51,400 bases of DNA, from the NCBI GenBank assembly GCA_041495845.1, contig JBGQDM010000009.1:1-51400 (forward strand). The letters run 5' to 3'. The stretch comes from JBGQDM01 sp041495845. Its GTDB lineage: Bacteria > Acidobacteriota > Terriglobia > Terriglobales > Acidobacteriaceae. This document shows, one piece after another, positions 48,440 through 51,400 of the stretch (positions are counted from its first letter, which is position 1; each line of letters opens with the position of its first letter). The notes beneath the pieces are model-generated. The model was not told where the DNA came from. It saw only the letters and a list, made by a program, of their open reading frames with translations, and made no database searches. Position numbers and translations under genes: made by a program.

Positions 48440-49879
48440 CTAAGCCGCAACTCGCCTGCGAGCCGCCCACTTCCAGTACCCGTACAACGGCAGACCGAGA
48501 ATCACGATCACCGTGCCCGCCAAGGCCTCTTTCGGGCGGGTGAAAACGGTATTCAGCGTCCAGGCAGCGCCGATGAGCACGTAGATTGCCGGCAACACGG
48601 GATAGCCGGTGCACTTGTAGGGCCGGGGCGTGTCCGGCTGTTTCCAGCGCAGAACGAACAGGCCGATGACCGTCAGCGTGTAGGACAGCACCATCATGAA
48701 CATCACGTACGTGTAGAGCTGATCGTAGCGGCCGCTCAGCGTGAGCACCGCCGACCAGACGCCCTGCGCGATCAGACTGTAGGCGGGCGTGCGCCAGCGG
48801 GGATGGACCGCGGCCATAAACTTGAAGAAGACGCCGTCCTGGGCCATCGCGTAATTGACGCGCGCGCCGGAAAGCGCACAACTCGCCATCGCGCCAAAAC
48901 AGGAGAGCGCGATCAGCGCGGAGAGCCACAGCGCCGCCGCCGGCGAAAACAGCGCGGTGGCCGCCGCATGAGCAATGGTTTCGTATTTCGCAACTTCGGT
49001 CACTGGCAGAGCGTAGACGTAAGTCACGTTCATGGCCACGTAGATGATTCCGACAATCACCACCCCCAGAACCATGGCCAGTGGCACATTACGCCGCGGT
49101 TCCCGCACTTCGCCGGAAACCCAGGTGATATAAACCCAGCCGTCATAGGCCCAAAAGACCGCGATCAGGGCGACCCCGAACGCGGAAATCAGCTGCGTGG
49201 GAGACAGGCCAAGCATCAAGCTGGTGGGGCCGCCCCACTCCACCGCGGTGAAATGCTTCCAGTCACCCTTCCCGATGGCGAATCCGAACCCGACGAACGC
49301 GGCCATGGCAGCGAACTTGGCCCAGGTCGCGACATTCTGCAGCATCGCACCGCGGCGCAGACCGATGACGTTGATCCAGGTGACGACCGCGATTGCGATC
49401 AGCGCAACCACATGGGCGCGTGTGACCACGATTCCGCTCAAGGTAAGAACGACATGCCGCTGCGAGAGTGCGGGAAACACCGCCCCCAGATAACTACCGG
49501 AAGCCACGGAAAGCGCGGCGATGGTCCCGCTGTTGGAGACGCTGAACAGCATCCAGCCGTAAAGGAAAGCGGTGAGATCGCCATAGGCTTCGCGCAGGTA
49601 GACATACTGCCCGCCGGAAGCGGGAAACATGGACCCCAGTTCAGCGAAGGCAAAACAGGCGCAGAGCGAAATCAGCCCACCTAAAACCCACACCCCAAGA
49701 AACCAGAAAGGATGAGGCAGCGGTGCGGCAATGTCTTTGGCAGTAAGAAAAATGGACGAGCCAATAATGCCGCCGACCAGCAGCAGCACGGAGTCGAGCA
49801 GAGACAGGCCGCGCACCAGCACCGGCTGGTTGGATGATTCGTTGTTTTCAGCGGGAGGAGCCTTGGTCACGGTGGACAT
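48440..49879 (-). CDS. APC superfamily amino-acid permease
   Basis: 479 residues from the ATG at 49879; the open frame extends over the preceding small gene. About 12 hydrophobic segments. LLLVGGIIGSSIFLTAKDIA is the LAT/APC helix 1, with PASGGQYVYLREAYGDLTAF after helix 2, SGEVREPRRNVPLAM and ARVNYAMAQDGVFFKFMAAV later. Close to the LAT/YfnA type. It starts 5 nt after the small cysteine-rich gene, which is presumably in the same operon. Confidence 0.92.
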   Translation of the reverse strand: MSTVTKAPPAENNESSNQPVLVRGLSLLDSVLLLVGGIIGSSIFLTAKDIAAPLPHPFWFLGVWVLGGLISLCACFAFAELGSMFPASGGQYVYLREAYGDLTAFLYGWMLFSVSNSGTIAALSVASGSYLGAVFPALSQRHVVLTLSGIVVTRAHVVALIAIAVVTWINVIGLRRGAMLQNVATWAKFAAMAAFVGFGFAIGKGDWKHFTAVEWGGPTSLMLGLSPTQLISAFGVALIAVFWAYDGWVYITWVSGEVREPRRNVPLAMVLGVVIVGIIYVAMNVTYVYALPVTEVAKYETIAHAAATALFSPAAALWLSALIALSCFGAMASCALSGARVNYAMAQDGVFFKFMAAVHPRWRTPAYSLIAQGVWSAVLTLSGRYDQLYTYVMFMMVLSYTLTVIGLFVLRWKQPDTPRPYKCTGYPVLPAIYVLIGAAWTLNTVFTRPKEALAGTVIVILGLPLYGYWKWAARRRVAA

Positions 49880-49884
49880 TCCCG

Positions 49885-50058
49885 CTACCCGACTCCGAGG
49901 TCGTCTGGGGATTCGAGCGGCGTGCCGCAGCGCCGGCAGATCACGGCGGAACAATCGCCACAAGTTAGCGGGTCGGCAACTTCGCACGCGCAGGACGGGC
50001 AGTACAGCAAGGCAGGGTCAGGTTGCGGCCGGGTTTCTGGTTCTGAGACTGGAGACAT
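49885..50058 (-). CDS. Small cysteine-rich zinc-ribbon-like protein
   Basis: 57 residues from the ATG at 50058 (a longer in-frame start at 50130 adds a less likely segment). Seven cysteines: YCPSCACEV, LTCGDC and ICRRCGTP, a treble-clef or B-box-like pattern that could bind two zinc ions. No known function. It is directly upstream of the permease gene (5 nt gap) and probably co-transcribed. Confidence 0.6.
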   Translation of the reverse strand: MSPVSEPETRPQPDPALLYCPSCACEVADPLTCGDCSAVICRRCGTPLESPDDLGVG

Positions 50059-50181
50059 CTGGCACAGAAATGTAGCATAGAAAAGGCAGCACTGGGGACC
50101 GGGAAGTGGCCGCGAGGTCTCCGCCAGCAAAGTCGACTACCGGCCACACCACCACGCAGCTGACGGGAAGGTGGAGCCATC

Positions 50182-50934
50182 ATGACCAACGAAAAACCAT
50201 CGAGCGCGGACGAAAGGTTGCAGCAGGAGTTCAACCGTTGGGCCGAAGCCGGTGAAGGCGAGAAGATGGAACACCACCACCTCGACATCACTGAGAAGAC
50301 GATCCGGTTGATGGAATTGGGGCCAGGACAGCGCGTCCTCGATCTGGGCTGCGGGTCGGGCTGGGCCACGCGGATTCTGGCACGGCTGGTCTCCGACGGG
50401 CCTACGAAATCCGGGCAAGTTGTCGGCCTCGACGTCGCCGACGAAATGGTGCGTCAGGCGCGCGCTGCCTCCACAGAATTTGAAAACGTCATGTACGTCT
50501 GGGGGTCAGCCGAGCAGGTTCCCTGGGAAGAGAATTTCTTTGACAAGGTGCTTTCGGTAGAATCCTTTTACTACTACGCCGACCAGGACCGCGCGCTGAA
50601 GGAATTGTTCCGCGTGATGGCACCCAAAGGGCGGCTCTTCATTCTCATCAATCTCTATAGAGACAATCCGTACTCCCTGCAGTGGGTGGACAAACTGAAA
50701 GTGCCAGTACAGGTGCGGTCAGCCGTTGAGTATGTGGAATTGCTGCGCCGCCATGCCTTTGAGAACGTCGAGTCGCGGCAAATTCCTGACGACACACCCA
50801 CACCCGAGGGATACAAAACGACTTCCTTCCGCAGCCTGGACGACCTGAAGGCCTTCAAACGAACCGGGGCTCTGCTGCTCATGGCCTCGAAGCCGGATGT
50901 GCGGGTGCCAGCTCCCGGATACACAATTTACTGA
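50182..50934 (+). CDS. Class I SAM-dependent methyltransferase (UbiE/type 11)
   Basis: 250 residues, ATG preceded by GGTGGAG. Motif I VLDLGCGSGWATRIL is at about 53-67, the acidic GLDVADEMV follows, and SVESFYYYADQDRALKELFR and MAPKGRLFILINLYRDN match motifs II and III. The N-terminal RLQQEFNRWAEAGEGEKME is typical of small-molecule methyltransferases. The substrate is unknown. Starts 123 nt from the divergent cysteine-rich gene. Confidence 0.88.
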   Translation: MTNEKPSSADERLQQEFNRWAEAGEGEKMEHHHLDITEKTIRLMELGPGQRVLDLGCGSGWATRILARLVSDGPTKSGQVVGLDVADEMVRQARAASTEFENVMYVWGSAEQVPWEENFFDKVLSVESFYYYADQDRALKELFRVMAPKGRLFILINLYRDNPYSLQWVDKLKVPVQVRSAVEYVELLRRHAFENVESRQIPDDTPTPEGYKTTSFRSLDDLKAFKRTGALLLMASKPDVRVPAPGYTIY

Positions 50935-50936
50935 CC

Positions 50937-50974
50937 TGTCATTCTGAGCGAAGCGAAGAATCTCTGCACTTTGC
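50937..50974. repeat. Dispersed intergenic repeat, copy
   Basis: Core GTCATTCTGAGCGAAGCGAA as at 19347, followed by CTCTGCACTTTGC shared with 30488-30500. It begins 3 nt after the methyltransferase stop, before the convergent membrane-protein gene. Confidence 0.75.
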
Positions 50975-51001
50975 GGCTTCCATCTCGCTGCTTGGTTGCG
51001 C

Positions 51002-51400
51002 TCACCGCGACAAAGGTTTCCGGCGCGGCTCCGCTTCGGAAACCACGAACGCCGCCAAGATCACCATCTCCGGCTCAATCGGCGCTCGATACCGTGCGTG
51101 CGGAAAAACAAAGTAGTAGACCGCAGGGAAGAAAAGCACCAGCCCGAAGAACAACCAGGCATGCGGCTTGCGTTTGCGCAGCGCGCGGCCCAGTCCCCAG
51201 AACATGAAAACGGAAAGCGCGAGGTAAGGCCAGTTCTGCGTTTCCGGCAGAAAGAACCCGGTGCCCGGGCGCGGTACTCCGGCCCAAAAGTAGTCGAACC
51301 GCTTCAGGCTCAGGAAAGCGAAACGCCCCGGGTTCTCGCGGATAAACGCCACGGCTTCGCGCTGGCGCGAAGCCACGTAAGCGATCTCGCCCATCTGCGC
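51002..51400 (-). CDS. Membrane glycosyltransferase-like protein, C-terminal part (cut by window edge)
   Basis: 133 codons open to the window edge, in minus orientation. The sequence has REAVAFIRENPGRFAFLSLKR, two hydrophobic segments (YLALSVFMFWGLG, AWLFFGLVLFFPAVYYFVF) and HARYRAPIEPEMVILAAFVV, the usual ending of GT39/ArnT-like dolichol- or undecaprenyl-linked mannosyltransferases. The catalytic N-terminal DE region is outside, so the call is by C-terminal pattern only. Confidence 0.7.
   Translation of the reverse strand, partial: AQMGEIAYVASRQREAVAFIRENPGRFAFLSLKRFDYFWAGVPRPGTGFFLPETQNWPYLALSVFMFWGLGRALRKRKPHAWLFFGLVLFFPAVYYFVFPHARYRAPIEPEMVILAAFVVSEAEPRRKPLSR

Overview
The window reads as chromosomal DNA of a GC-rich free-living bacterium, most likely an acidobacterium (Terriglobia/Koribacter-like). 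This is inferred from three things. The housekeeping proteins have an acidobacterial flavour. Start codons are often TTG or GTG. A dispersed intergenic repeat with the core GTCATTCTGAGCGAAGCGAA, of a kind I associate with that phylum, occurs here. No rRNA, tRNA, CRISPR array, transposase or phage module was found; almost everything is ordinary chromosome with a few striking local oddities.

Layout. 1-2975: the start of an ABC ATPase, two tandem type IV pilin genes (each with its own sigma-54-like promoter and terminator) and a SAM methyltransferase. 2995-6817: a GDG-repeat exported protein and an M16 peptidase pair (inactive-looking plus catalytic). 6905-11367: a VapBC toxin-antitoxin pair, a stand-alone LigD-type polymerase domain, a DUF72 protein and back-to-back XerD/XerC recombinases. 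11375-17261: a three-domain acyl-activating enzyme/acyl carrier/acyltransferase protein and SecA. 17280-19333: a CYTH protein, a DedA-rhodanese protein and a RidA protein. 19393-25164: a five-gene minus-strand operon larC-metG-tatD-yajQ-polyprenyl synthase, divergent from argS. 27629-33817: a secreted IPT-repeat metalloprotease-like lipoprotein, DNA polymerase IV and a RecQ-like helicase. 33818-35492: a degraded or hypothetical stretch and a BON-domain protein. 35624-41107: purU and two FAD oxidoreductases in one overlapping operon, divergent from a GcvT-family protein. 41187-50058: a peptide/amino-acid use region (two secreted amidohydrolases, two APC permeases, a CocE-type hydrolase). 50182-51400: a methyltransferase and the end of a glycosyltransferase-like membrane protein.

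Two observations stand out. First, the DedA-rhodanese reading frame does not end at its apparent TGA. The same frame continues for 52 codons with perfect rhodanese sequence, the TGA sits exactly at the expected catalytic cysteine, and a small GC hairpin with a GGU-containing loop follows at the right distance. This is a candidate selenoprotein with a C-x-U motif. Second, argS contains an in-frame insertion of about 78 codons whose core is unmistakably the C-terminal part of a bacterial class I release factor (RF2-like) with the GGQ loop removed, sitting in a loop of an otherwise intact arginyl-tRNA synthetase. A third, softer candidate is the FAD oxidoreductase pair + PurU + GcvT cluster, which looks like a tetrahydrofolate-linked oxidative demethylation pathway of unknown substrate.
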